Positions 1 through 8,159 of a stretch of 21,816 bases of DNA are shown here, piece after piece. The position numbers and the translations under genes were made by a program. Each line of letters starts with the position of its first letter. Position 1 is the first letter of the stretch. The notes beneath the pieces are model-generated. The model was given only the letters and a program-made list of their open reading frames with translations. It ran no database searches and was not told the origin of the DNA. Origin of the DNA: Eimeria necatrix (Eukaryota > Apicomplexa > Conoidasida > Eucoccidiorida > Eimeriidae); the NCBI RefSeq assembly GCF_000499385.1, contig NW_013654488.1, forward strand, positions 1 to 21,816, written 5' to 3'.

Positions 1-102
1 GCATGCAGCGGCGGCGACGTGAAAGTCTTGTTTCGCACTAGGCAGAGGCGCCCGGGAAGCGGTGGGCGTTTGCAGGGGAGAGCGGAAGCATGAGATCGTT
101 TG

Positions 103-660
103 ATGACGAAAAACAGGCGTAATGCTGTAATATGGAACAGTTTGATGGCAGGAGGCCGAATGGTGCACAGCACTGTATGCTGTGTAAGGGCAGGAGCAGA
201 TGCCTGGAGTAACTTGCCGGACAGCTGCATCAGACGAAGCTTGGCGAGCGCATTAGTTGTCAGTGCTGACTGGCTAGTCTGTGCAGATGATATTGTGTTT
301 AGGTGGCAAGTGCGGTCCGAGGTACTCAACTTAGCAGGGGACGAGCGAGCTAGAAATTGTTTTTTCTACGGCTGTATCTGCAGAGAGTACGTCATAAGGA
401 CGATTGCTGCCGACCGTACCAGGAGAGACAGTTGCTCGCAAGCAGATGCAAGTGGCGTCTTGTCCTTCAATGTGATTTTGGCCATGAATGCCGACAACGG
501 CATTTCCCCGGGATATGCAGCTGCTTTGTGTCGCACGTTTGGTGTTAAATTTGAAACTTTGCAGTCAAACAGTCATGGTAAGGCAGTCGTGACTGACGAG
601 AGGCTAAGCACCACTCTCATGCTGGGCCTCGCTTTAGGCCTTTTTTCTGCTGGTAAATGA
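103..660 (+). CDS. Hypothetical protein ORF, 185 codons, overlapping a local duplication
   Basis: I do not recognise this protein. The frame runs from the ATG at 103 to TGA at 658-660, with an in-frame TGA just upstream at 91-93. A hand count gives about 38% G and 69% purine at first codon positions and about 57% pyrimidine at third positions, the strongest coding periodicity I found in the window. The product has roughly ten cysteines in its first two thirds. Its C-terminus ends in a short hydrophobic stretch (LMLGLALGLF) that could be a membrane or GPI-type tail, but there is no clear N-terminal signal peptide. The last third lies in a segment that is duplicated twice downstream. A possible GT donor (GTAAGG) follows codon 157 at 575, so the real exon may end before the stop. 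It could equally be an internal exon of a gene that starts left of the window. Confidence 0.4.
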   Translation: MTKNRRNAVIWNSLMAGGRMVHSTVCCVRAGADAWSNLPDSCIRRSLASALVVSADWLVCADDIVFRWQVRSEVLNLAGDERARNCFFYGCICREYVIRTIAADRTRRDSCSQADASGVLSFNVILAMNADNGISPGYAAALCRTFGVKFETLQSNSHGKAVVTDERLSTTLMLGLALGLFSAGK

Positions 661-1230
661 GAGACAGTTGCTCTTAAGCAGATGCAAGTGGCGTCTTGTC
701 CTTCAGTGTGGTTTTGGCCATGAATGCCGACGGCATTTCCCCGGAATATGCAGGTGCTTTGTGTTGCATGTTTGGCGTTAAATATGACACCTTGCATTCA
801 AACAGTAATGTTAAGGCAGTCGTGACTGATTAGAGGATATGCACCACTCTCATGCCGGGTCTTGCTCGAGGCTTTTACAGCTGCGTCCGACGAGGCGTCG
901 CGTGTATGTTGTCAAAGCTGATTGTCGAGTCTATTTTCGTGATATTGTGTCTAGCTGGTTTGACTGTTTGAGCAGTTCAAGTTAACAAAGGGCGCGGGGG
1001 TTAGATGTTTTTTGGTACGGTTCTTCTGCAAAGAGTATGCTGTAAGAGGCGTTTGCCGCCGACCTTACCAGAAGACGCAGTTACTTGCTAGCAGATGCAA
1101 ATGGCGCCTCGAAACTCAACGTAATTTTAGCTGCAAACGTAGATAACGGCATTGTCTCTACAGATGCTGTGACACCTGTAGTGTCGGGCTCGAAATTCAA
1201 CTGTCATATTAAGGCAATCATTTATTGTGT
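221..1230 (+). repeat. Local direct-duplication block, layout a-b, b', a'-b''
   Basis: Segment a (221-422) and segment b (423-658) are followed by a second b (659-876). Diverged copies of both then follow (a' 877-1069, b'' from about 1070 to 1230). Anchor words show the spacing: GCAGATGCAA occurs at 442, 678 and 1091, and ACAGCTGC at 221 and 877. The 236-bp b/b' step is recent, with long identical stretches. The step of about 650 bp to a'-b'' is clearly older. Between b and b' there is a 3-base in-frame deletion at the codon pair following GCC. A weak further echo may lie at 1450-1680. Confidence 0.85.
659..876 (+). pseudogene. Second copy of segment b, frame interrupted
   Basis: This is the younger tandem copy of the 3' third of the ORF at 103-660. 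In the homologous frame it carries TAA at 675-677 and TAG at 831-833. Between them the frame is open, with one 3-base deletion and no frameshift. Of about 14 differences from copy b, only two are synonymous (GGT/GGC and ACT/ACC), which looks like unconstrained drift. If an acceptor AG at 676-677 is used, the first stop would fall in an intron, so an exon is not excluded. The GTAAGG donor of copy b has become GTTAAGG here. Confidence 0.35.
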
Positions 1231-1288
1231 TTGCAGAATTGCATTTACTTCGAGCTGTGGAAACAAAGGGATGTTGCTTCAAGCTTGA
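1085..1288 (+). CDS. Third copy of segment b, open segment (candidate exon)
   Basis: This diverged copy is open in the homologous frame to TGA at 1286-1288. It encodes a core NVILAANVDNGI that matches NVILAMNADNGI of the ORF at 103-660. Across these 12 codons the two copies differ by six synonymous third-base changes and only two amino-acid changes, which indicates past purifying selection on this frame. A possible acceptor (TTGCTAG) lies just before the GCAGATGCAA anchor at 1091. The C-terminal half does not align with copy b. No function can be given. Confidence 0.3.
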   Translation: MLADANGASKLNVILAANVDNGIVSTDAVTPVVSGSKFNCHIKAIIYCVCRIAFTSSCGNKGMLLQA

Positions 1289-1903
1289 TTGAAGTAGCTT
1301 CTTTGCAGGTGAAGTCATTATAGGAAATACTTGCATAGACGTTGTGGCGCAATTCTAAATGGATTTCTGTTGCTTACAAAGAACGTCGAAGGCATTTGTG
1401 TTTGCACAGAACATATTTATGAGAAAGTCTGAACCTGTTTTGAATGGCGCCGGCGCGCGACGCATTGTTTTGACTGGTGGGAAGATTACTTTGCACCAGA
1501 ATAAACGCGCTTGGAAGGGGGGACGATGGTCGGAAAACTGTGTTGCAAATTGGGTTTACAGCTAGTGCGTTGGGAAACATGACTGCAAACAACGTCATTA
1601 TCGTTCATTCGAGGCACACGAAACGCTGTTCCTGCAGCGAGCTGGCATATTGTAAAGCCCTCACTGCTTTGCCGGATGATTAGCTCAGATGAAATGGCAC
1701 ATTTGCACCAAGCATGCGTGATGCTGCATGCGGCACGGATAGAATGGAAGTAGGTGGAGACGGAAGTGTTTGCAGGAATCGTTTTTTTTAAGGCAGCTGA
1801 AGATCATTCGCAGGATGCGTTTGGAATTGATTGCGCAGATAGTGCGTCGAGGTGCATTAGTGAGCGCTGCATGCGCGTTGCAAGGTTGAAACCTTCAAAG
1901 GCG

Positions 1904-2113
1904 ATGAAGGTGATACTGAGTTGGCTTCTTGCTGCACTTTGTTTTGCTAATCGGGCTGTATACAAAACCAGGATGAAGCAAAACTGTGTCGAGCTCGGTG
2001 TGTTAAAGACTGCAACCCCGGCACTCCGATGGGATGAGAATCGCCTTGGACACGCGAAAGGAATACGACAACGACAAGAAATATGTGCGGAATTGGTGTT
2101 TTTAATGTTCTAA
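1904..2113 (+). CDS. Small secreted-protein candidate with N-terminal signal peptide
   Basis: From the ATG at 1904 a 69-codon frame ends at TAA 2111-2113. Residues 1-15 (MKVILSWLLAALCFA) form a textbook signal peptide: a lysine at position 2, a leucine/alanine-rich core and a small residue at the likely cleavage site. The rest is basic and has two cysteines. The wider frame, open from about 1754, is G-rich at first codon positions (about 34%, about 60% purine), which supports coding, so the exon could begin upstream of this ATG. A GT donor at 1998 leaves phase 1. That fits the phase needed by the candidate exon at 2291, so a two-exon secreted protein is possible. No family was recognised. Confidence 0.33.
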   Translation: MKVILSWLLAALCFANRAVYKTRMKQNCVELGVLKTATPALRWDENRLGHAKGIRQRQEICAELVFLMF

Positions 2114-2290
2114 ATGGCTCACGGTCGTTGCACGGGGAGACCATGTCACATCCATCGTGGGAACGAAATGCCTTGGTATTAGAGTCGGGCGAGTAAGCTG
2201 CATACGGCTGTACGAAGCATGCTTGTATGCGCAGCTACCAAAATTGAAGGCCAGTACGGGCGCGTATCCAGTGTTTTTTTCTGCTTTTAG

Positions 2291-2410
2291 AAGAACATAT
2301 ATCTGAACTCACACGGTCGAGTGGTGAAGCTTCGAGCTTGCAAACACTGAAGACAGTCACGAGCCCTGTTTTCTGCATTCCTGGCTACAATGAATTAAAA
2401 ACGCACAGAG
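2291..2410 (+). CDS. Candidate internal exon after a strong polypyrimidine acceptor
   Basis: A clear acceptor (a run of T with C and G, ending TTTTAG at 2285-2290) is followed by a frame open for about 40 codons. The translation starts EHISELTRSSGEASSL and continues hydrophilic and threonine-rich. A GT at 2411 after AGAG can serve as donor, and without it the frame stops at TAA 2416-2418. It needs one carried base from the upstream exon, which matches the donor at 1998. The product is unrecognised. A chance open frame of this length is not rare, so confidence rests on the acceptor and the phase match. Confidence 0.27.
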
Positions 2411-2440
2411 GTCTATAAGCCTAAGATATGCATGAAGAAA

Positions 2441-2488
2441 GCTTCTTGTACCATAAAAAGTACAGCTTCTTGTACCATAAAAAGTACA
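2441..2488 (+). repeat. Perfect 24-bp tandem duplication with inverted core
   Basis: Two exact 24-bp copies lie head to tail (2441-2464 and 2465-2488). Each contains TGTAC, eight bases, then GTACA, so each copy can form a small stem-loop. The duplication interrupts any plus-strand coding reading beyond 2418. Confidence 0.95.
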
Positions 2489-2774
2489 GTTTCGGAGGAG
2501 GCTTGCAGGCGGGAACGATAGGACAGTCGCCTGTTTTTTCATGTGGTTAAAGCACAGGCATTTTGACGTTGGTGCTGCAGCAAACAAGTATAAACATCCT
2601 CAGCGTACGGTGCCTGTCAGCCTGTACGCCCAGTAACTCGTTACGAGAAGCAGTATTCAACCTGCATTTTGGAAGTGTTTCCCTATGTAATAGAGGAAAC
2701 ACATGGTAATTGAAACTCCTATGGTGAACTGGATGACTGACGAGTTCAACTGCTGCTACATAGGATTTGTGATA

Positions 2775-2776
<2 letters not shown>

Positions 2777-2860
<84 letters not shown>
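2777..2860 (+). repeat. (AC)42 dinucleotide microsatellite
   Basis: An uninterrupted run of 42 AC dinucleotides is followed by TCTC and an alternating AT-rich stretch. The open frames across it (His-Thr and Cys-Val repeats) are artefacts of the dinucleotide and should not be annotated as proteins. Confidence 0.98.
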
Positions 2861-2863
<3 letters not shown>

Positions 2864-3144
2864 CATATATACATATAACATGTACAGACCATTCGTTTGC
2901 TGCTTCTGAGATGCTAGAATGGCATAAAAGGAGGTAACTGTGTACAGCGAAACCTACAAAAGCCAGATAAATTGCTTCTGCGTAGTATGATAGTCGTCTG
3001 ACAATTTTTTTGCTGCGGGTTGCACGGTGGAAGGAGTCCTGTGAGCATGAGTATCTTTGCCCTTGAACGAGAAATTGCAATGGAAAATATACCAGAGACC
3101 AGTGCTCTGCAGAAGTAGCCTATTTAACACGTAATTTTCCGTAG

Positions 3145-3394
3145 TGCCCAAACTTGGGAGGAGCACGTCACAGAGCCTGCTCGCGCGTGCTTGCTGTTCC
3201 GCCTCAACCAGGTGGTGGAATTTCTCACAATTTTGGAGAAACTACGGTTATATGTGGTGTAGACGGTTGAGTCCTTCAGTCTTTAGTTAGGCGTACGATG
3301 CTGCTGTTTTTAGTGCACTATCGAGCGTGCCTGACCTGGAGGCTGGTGCATGGAAAAGGGATATGCTTGAAGTGGCTCTGATGGACTTTGTGAA
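3145..3394 (+). CDS. Two candidate exons (3145-3246 and 3314-3394) with matching phase
   Basis: The first segment follows a TTTTCCGTAG acceptor and is open to a GT at 3247. Its translation includes NQVVEFLTILEKL. The second follows a TGTTTTTAG acceptor at 3313 and is open to a GTAATC donor at 3395, with translation including SSVPDLEAGAWKRDMLEVAL. The first ends with two bases of a codon and the second begins with one, so they join in frame (phase 2) across a 67-base intron. Both peptides look like amphipathic helices. No domain was recognised, and the splice sites were chosen by eye. Confidence 0.25.
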
Positions 3395-3708
3395 GTAATC
3401 ATGCAGCACTCATGTTCATATTCGCAACGTGAATTGAATTTGGTGGACCAGTCTGGAGCATTGGAACATTCCATTTGGAGCATTCCGCTGTGGAGCTGAT
3501 GTAGAAATCGGGGGGCGTTTTTATAAATTGTGAACGTGTGTGCAGTGTTGGTGAGTGTCTGTTAGCGGCCATGTAAGCAGTCATTATGTACGAGTTTTAC
3601 ACATTTTTGGTGCCCGTATTGTGTCTGAGAGCAATTCTGAGCGCTGGCGGGATTTCTTCATTCGATTATTTTGCGGGGGTTCGATTGAGGCGAACAGGCG
3701 TGCGATAG

Positions 3709-3966
3709 CTTCATGCTGCACCGCAACACATTGTGGAGATTCAAAACGTGAGCAACTCTGAATTTTGCGATGGAAGAGTCTCTCTTGCTCAGCTTAGCGA
3801 TATTGCAAGATTTTGCGCTGTTCTGCGCTTTGCTGTAGCATGCTGTTGGCTTTCAAAAGCCAAAGACGACTTTTACCGGTCGATGGCTATATATTTTGGG
3901 AGATTGTTATTCATTTTACAAAAAGCGATTGCAAGTGATGTCAAGCAAGGATTCTTCTGCATATAA
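3709..3966 (+). CDS. Open segment of 85 codons, candidate exon
   Basis: After the TAG at 3706-3708, which could itself be an acceptor, the frame is open to TAA at 3964-3966. The translation includes EIQNVSNSEFCDGRVSLAQL and a later stretch KDDFYRSMAIYFGRLL. First positions are about 33% G and 55% purine. A GTGAGC at 3749 is a good donor in a different phase, so only the left or right part may be exonic. Another frame (starting MLLAFKSQRRLL after the acceptor near 3836) is a rival reading. The product is unknown. Confidence 0.25.
   Translation, partial: LHAAPQHIVEIQNVSNSEFCDGRVSLAQLSDIARFCAVLRFAVACCWLSKAKDDFYRSMAIYFGRLLFILQKAIASDVKQGFFCI
3846..3863. repeat. 18-bp near-perfect palindrome
   Basis: TTGGCTTT and its exact reverse complement are separated by two bases. 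It could be a protein-binding site or chance. It lies inside the candidate exon segment 3709-3966. Confidence 0.6.
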
Positions 3967-4339
3967 TATCTTCGTGCAAAGAATGGCTTTCGCCTGTGCA
4001 GATATATAAGAACTTTCGGTGCCTTTGATTGCAGGTAGTGCGTGAAGGCACTCGACCGAATGAATCCTTCAAAATGTTTGCGGAGGAATGAGTGGACGAG
4101 TTCTTGCTGCACGATCAACACCTTGTTCTTTTTAGTAGAATTCATCATGCGCATTGATATATGAAACCTGTTGAGCAAGCATTTATTTTACCACGGTATT
4201 TTTTGCAGTTTCAAGTATTGCGGGCATTTGATTCATGAAAGCGACTGCTTACAGGTTGTGTGTTCGCAGTTACCATTCAGATTCCCCGAGAAAATTGTCT
4301 AGAAGAGTAGTGGTCGAATATTTAACGCATAATTTTCAG

Positions 4340-4594
4340 CATTTCTACTGCTGAGTAAACATCTTGAACTGCACGTGCCTGTGTGTCTCTCGCTCGTCTC
4401 ATTGCTACTTGCGGGAGTTGGAAAGCCTGCATATGCGCACATTGCTTATTTTTATGATAAAACTAGGGTTTGCACGGACAAGATGAGACTCCTGCTGCAT
4501 TGTTGAGCAACCTGAACTGGATTTATGGCTGGTTGCAAGTCTCGTGCATTGCATGGGGCGAGAAGACATGAAATACTTCGTGCCTGCGCTCATT
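4340..4594 (+). CDS. Candidate exon pair (4340-4467 and 4508-4594)
   Basis: An acceptor with branch-like TAAT and TTTTCAG at 4339 opens a frame rich in leucine and histidine. It includes LVSLLLAGVGKPAYAHIAYF and runs to a GT at 4468. Another frame opens after TTGTTGAG at 4507 and includes ELDLWLVASLVHCMGREDM, ending at TGA 4595-4597. Joining them skips 40 bases and keeps phase 0. The peptides look alpha-helical and would suit a helical-repeat protein, but that is inference. The intron would be unusually short, and the two could instead be unrelated chance frames. Confidence 0.23.
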
Positions 4595-4624
4595 TGAGAT
4601 GTTGGTTGAAATAGTCTTCCTTAG

Positions 4625-4852
4625 CCCAAGTTGCCGCTTAGAGTCGTTAGTTGCGCTCTGGTGCATGACTCCGCGTGCGGACAATTTTCTTGTGATTTAT
4701 GTGAAGCTGCCGAGCGCATAAGCAATCTTCTCGCAGACAGTGCTCGCGCAAAGCGCCGTGCATGTGCTGACTTCGGAAAAGAACCAAGAAATTTAGAGTG
4801 GCGCTTTTCGCCAGCGATACACGAAAACGTTTGTATAATTTTCTACGGAAAG
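4625..4852 (+). CDS. Best-bounded internal exon candidate, 76 codons, phase 0-0
   Basis: The segment starts right after a pyrimidine-rich acceptor (GTCTTCCTTAG, AG at 4623-4624). It ends at AAG followed by GTACGT at 4853, close to a consensus donor. It is exactly 76 codons with no stop and is phase 0 at both ends. First positions are about 34% G and 55% purine, and third positions about 57% pyrimidine. The translation includes CGQFSCDLCEAAERISNLLA, then a charged stretch and FYGK at the end, with five cysteines. No family was recognised. The frame also continues past the donor to TAA at 4940-4942, so an unspliced reading of 104 codons exists. A possible next exon begins after TTGTATAG at 4895 in phase 0. 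Confidence 0.38.
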
Positions 4853-5345
4853 GTACGTCGGCTGACGTTGGAGCACGAAAATGTCTTTTGTATAGGCGGT
4901 TTCCAGCTGGTTGCACTACCTCGTTGGCGTTCCTGCTGTTAATGAGTTAATAAGTTGTTTGGTGTGGCTGTATTCGCCATCATCACCATGCCACGAATAA
5001 GACTGTTGCTTTCATTCCACGAAACCGCGTATCGTGCGCCTGGATGGAGAATGCTCACATTTGGAGCACGCTGGGAGACGTGCCTTTTTGTATCTAAACT
5101 TGGTGTCAATTTCTGGCCTTCATATACATTTAGTGCTTGTGTAGTCTTAAGATGTGCTTGCTTACGCGCCTTCCCATCGGCTCTTTGTGAGGGCGAGAAG
5201 CGATAATTAAGATCGTGAGCCACAGCACTGTATATTCAGAGCCCTACTCTAGGAGCGGCAGCAAGCAAACGCGAGCAACCATGATACTTGTCTCGAAGCT
5301 GCATTGCACAAAATGAATTCTTGTGGGCTTTGCTTTAAATCGAAG

Positions 5346-5602
5346 ACGAAATAGAACCTAGATACTGGCGGGGAAAGGCAAAGTATGTACTTTTTGAGGA
5401 TAATCCATCACAGGGAGTGAGTTCGATTAAACGCCTAAGCCCAGAACGAAAGGGCAGTGATCTTTCGAAACCAAAAATATCTGCGTGCCGAGAGGAGATT
5501 CATATTTGCCATTGTCCTTCGTACTGTGAATGGGTCTCGCTTTTACTGTGCAAAATTGTGACAGATGTTCAACATTCTCCAAGGTCTGATGAGCGGTTTT
5601 GA
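5346..5602 (+). CDS. Charged open segment, candidate exon
   Basis: After a possible acceptor at 5345 the frame is open for 85 codons to TGA 5600-5602. It starts with EIEPRYWRGKAKYVLFEDN, followed by a lysine/serine-rich stretch and a cysteine/histidine cluster (CREEIHICHCPSYC, near 5491-5530). The spacing of Cys and His does not match a zinc-binding motif I can name. A GTCTCG after GAATGG (5532-5537) could end the exon earlier, with a second frame beginning after TGTGACAG. The true 3' border is therefore uncertain and the function unknown. Confidence 0.28.
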
Positions 5603-7147
5603 ACGAAAGCAGACCGCGATCTTTACGACACTGCGAGATCGTCAGGCTTGCTTGTCCAGTTGCAGAGGATCTCCTGTCCTCACCGAAAATATAGCGCCCC
5701 AGCATAGCGCTGCACTTTGTTTGTAGCAAACAAGTCATAATGGACAGCGTCAGTACTGGGAAACTGACGTGATTGTTTTTATGATGATAAAACAAATATC
5801 AGCGCACTCAAAAATACCAGCGTAGCTAGATTTTTGCCGTTGTTGGATGCTAAGGAATTAAAAAAATGCCGTAAAGTGCATAATGGCCCACGAGGGCAGA
5901 TATACAGTAACCTGATTTTAAGTATATTCTTTTTGGCTGTTAGAATGCATGATCAAGATAGTGCAATGTGCACGGCATGTTCGGGCTCAGCGGACAATTT
6001 TTCTGGTATTGTCTCGTGTTGAAATTTTGCACTTTTACAACCAACTGCTGCAACTGTAAACCTCTACGTTAGCGCCCTCATGAAACAGCAAGAGACGGTT
6101 CATTCTCCTTTGCGAAAATCTGCTTTTTCTCGGAGAACTCGTGTCCAATCTGGTCTCTAGCAAATTATGCCATACAAAATTTGCTTTCTTTGGGAAAACA
6201 ATGATTCCATTCAACGAAAAACCGTTTTACAAGTGCGAAAGCGACCTCTTTTAAGCTGAAACTTAGTTCATACTGATAATAATTGTGGCAGGAAATTCAA
6301 GGCTTCTCGCGTTTGGGTGTTTTGCCAACGCAGATTAGTTCTTAACTTTGGTTTTATGCCAAATTGCAGTCTGTAAGGCCAAATTGCAGAGTCCAAGGAC
6401 TTCTATAAGAATGTTCTGGGTGTGCTTACAACTTTTCAGGTTAGTTGCATTTGCTGTTTTGCCAGTTTTAGGTGTCACGGGGTGCTCCTGAATGGACGGG
6501 TCTCTTGATTCTTCGTCCCCTGGCAGAGAAGCAACTGGCGTTTTTTGATTTTTTCCCCGTTAAGAATACGTTCAGGAATAGTGCAGTGATGGAAAGTGAA
6601 GAAGTGCGTGGCATGCTTCAGTGTGTAACGTGATTCTTTCCGGTTCGTAAAGGCTGCTTGTTAAAAATAGTGGCGCTATTGATGCTTAAGTGTGATTCTT
6701 GGCTCGTAGAACTCCACATAGCCAAGGACTGAGGGCACGTCAGGAACGTAAACCTGGCGCATCGAAAACAACAGTGTGACGCACGTACATTCTGGATGCG
6801 CCCTGTGTGCGTCCACGCAACCAGTACTGCCGTAGCTTTGCAGCTGAAAAGGCAATCTCAAACCGCAGTCTAGCTAACTGCATTTGTATGTGTCTTCAAC
6901 TGGAATGTGCTCCTGAAGGCTGTATGCTTGCATGATTACGGACTTTGTTGGAGGGGAATCATGGTCATTTCCTTTAGGATTGCCTTCAGTCCGTACATTT
7001 TAGTCGTTAGGTGTATTTTTGTCTCATTCGACCTCTTTGGAAGCCTGCTACTTTACGACGAATAGTGAAGTCTGGAGACCCCGCAAAGCATTTGACCTGT
7101 AAATAGCCACTGCATCAAGATTATTGACAGAAACATATTTTTTTCAG
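5603..7147. other. Stretch without a supportable gene
   Basis: A frame of about 50 codons follows 5562, then nothing convincing. The strand is T-rich with many stops. A 12-bp direct repeat (GCCAAATTGCAG at 6358 and 6378) and one GCATGC near 6614 are the only structures noted. It is consistent with intron or intergenic sequence. Confidence 0.5.
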
Positions 7148-7438
7148 GACGCTTGCATGCCCCAAAGGCTGTGCGTTTTGCCTACCAGCAGTTCGAATAT
7201 ACAGATAGACACCTCCACATGCGTATACCTACCAAAACATTCTGCATTGTTCAATGTGTACTTAGCTCCCGAGAGGCAACAGATGCATATGCAGCACAGT
7301 GTGGATTCCAAGTGTAGCTTATATTTGGCCACTCTCACTGTCGGCAATGCGAACGGGCAAAAATCAAGTAAATTTCGAGCACGTAGAAAGAGAATGGACC
7401 ACGTCGCTTTGCTATGGAGATTTGAGGCCACTATGTGA
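7148..7438 (+). CDS. Candidate terminal exon after a strong acceptor, 96 codons
   Basis: CATATTTTTTTCAG at 7134-7147 is one of the best acceptors in the window. It is followed in phase 0 by an open frame to TGA at 7436-7438. The translation begins DACMPQRLCVLPTSSSNI, stays hydrophilic, and ends with a basic stretch (RARRKRMDH) and a short tail. It has five cysteines. First positions are about 55% purine but only about 20% G, so the codon pattern is moderate. It lies about 560 bases before the signal-peptide ATG at 7998, so it could be the last exon of the preceding gene. A 129-codon minus-strand frame overlaps it and is likely its shadow. The family is not recognised. Confidence 0.33.
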   Translation, partial: DACMPQRLCVLPTSSSNIQIDTSTCVYLPKHSALFNVYLAPERQQMHMQHSVDSKCSLYLATLTVGNANGQKSSKFRARRKRMDHVALLWRFEATM

Positions 7439-7552
7439 AGCCGGTGTGTTTGCTGCCCAGGCGATCGGTGACAGTTAAGCTTTGAACTGATCGCTTGCTT
7501 TTCCAACCAGCTGCATTCGGGAGGTATCCGCAAGACATAAAGCGTTCGATGC

Positions 7553-7909
7553 CTACAGTGGCAGTGCTTTTCCTGCTTGATAATTCGTGCGGCTTATTTT
7601 TTGTAAGTTCTTTTCCCTTCTTCTAAAGCGTGCCCCAATTTTATGATTTAATTTGTGGAGAATTCGGGCTACAAAAGGTGTCGTGCTGTGATAAGTGACC
7701 TTGCACAGTCTGATCAGAGCGGCGAGGAGGTGAGCTGGTGTGCGCCTGGTTGTTAAGATTCTTCCGAATCCCGATTCGTTTTTCAAGGCTGTACGTGTGT
7801 TGAGTGTCGCACTTTGTGTTGCGTGAAAATGTTGGATATTAATTATTTTGACTCCAGACCGTGACACCCTGGCAGCAGCGATCCAGCTGTAGGTGCTTTT
7901 ACAGGACAT
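7553..7909 (-). CDS. Basic hypothetical ORF, 118 codons, minus strand
   Basis: The frame runs from an ATG at 7909 to TAG at 7553-7555 on the minus strand. The product is basic and lysine/arginine-rich toward its C-terminus, and a start MSCKSTYSWIAAARVSRSG resembles an organellar targeting region only loosely. First positions are about 63% purine, but mostly A, which the A-rich minus strand could produce by chance. It faces away from the plus-strand candidates on either side. I rate it as possible but weak. Confidence 0.18.
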   Translation of the reverse strand: MSCKSTYSWIAAARVSRSGVKIINIQHFHATQSATLNTRTALKNESGFGRILTTRRTPAHLLAALIRLCKVTYHSTTPFVARILHKLNHKIGARFRRREKNLQKISRTNYQAGKALPL

Positions 7910-7997
7910 GTTGGTGTAACTGACGTCACTTGCTTTGTTAACTGAAACTCACCTCTTCTTCACATTCCAATACTTCAGCAGCCTCTTCTGCCGTCAA

Positions 7998-8159
7998 ATG
8001 AAGAGCTTTCGGTGCTCATTCTCTTTGTGGTTATTTTTTCTGCTGCTGTTTGCATTAGGGATGAGCAGCGCCTCATGTGCCCAAAAGGTGGTGCGTGACA
8101 ACTTGCGAACGATTGCCGCTCACTTCTATCTAGACAACGTTGCAAATGCTGGTATTTAG
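7998..8159 (+). CDS. Signal-peptide exon or 53-residue secreted peptide
   Basis: From the ATG at 7998 (context GTCAAATGA) the frame encodes a near-ideal signal peptide. It has a basic n-region (MKSFR), a hydrophobic core SLWLFFLLLFALGM and a small-residue c-region ending SASCA before QK, the predicted cleavage point at residues 28/29. About 25 residues follow before TAG at 8157-8159. A GT at 8152 after codon 51 would make this a first exon of 154 bases ending in phase 1. The exon candidate at 9966 needs exactly one carried base, so the two can be joined in frame. The upstream 60 bases are rich in CT. The product would enter the secretory pathway, and nothing more specific can be said. Confidence 0.4.
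   Translation: MKSFRCSFSLWLFFLLLFALGMSSASCAQKVVRDNLRTIAAHFYLDNVANAGI

Noticed and set aside
1440..1680. A fourth copy of the 221-1230 block
   Set aside because: Only short patches match (for example near 1577-1600 and 1450-1480), so I cannot separate it from chance.
2547..3080. 177-codon minus-strand frame and a 68-codon plus-strand frame over the microsatellite
   Set aside because: They are open only because (AC)n translates to Cys-Val or Thr-His repeats. The flanks show no coding pattern.
5562..5711. Exon beginning MFNILQGLMSGFERK after TGTGACAG
   Set aside because: It overlaps the 5346-5602 candidate in another frame. Both read equally well, so only one was listed.
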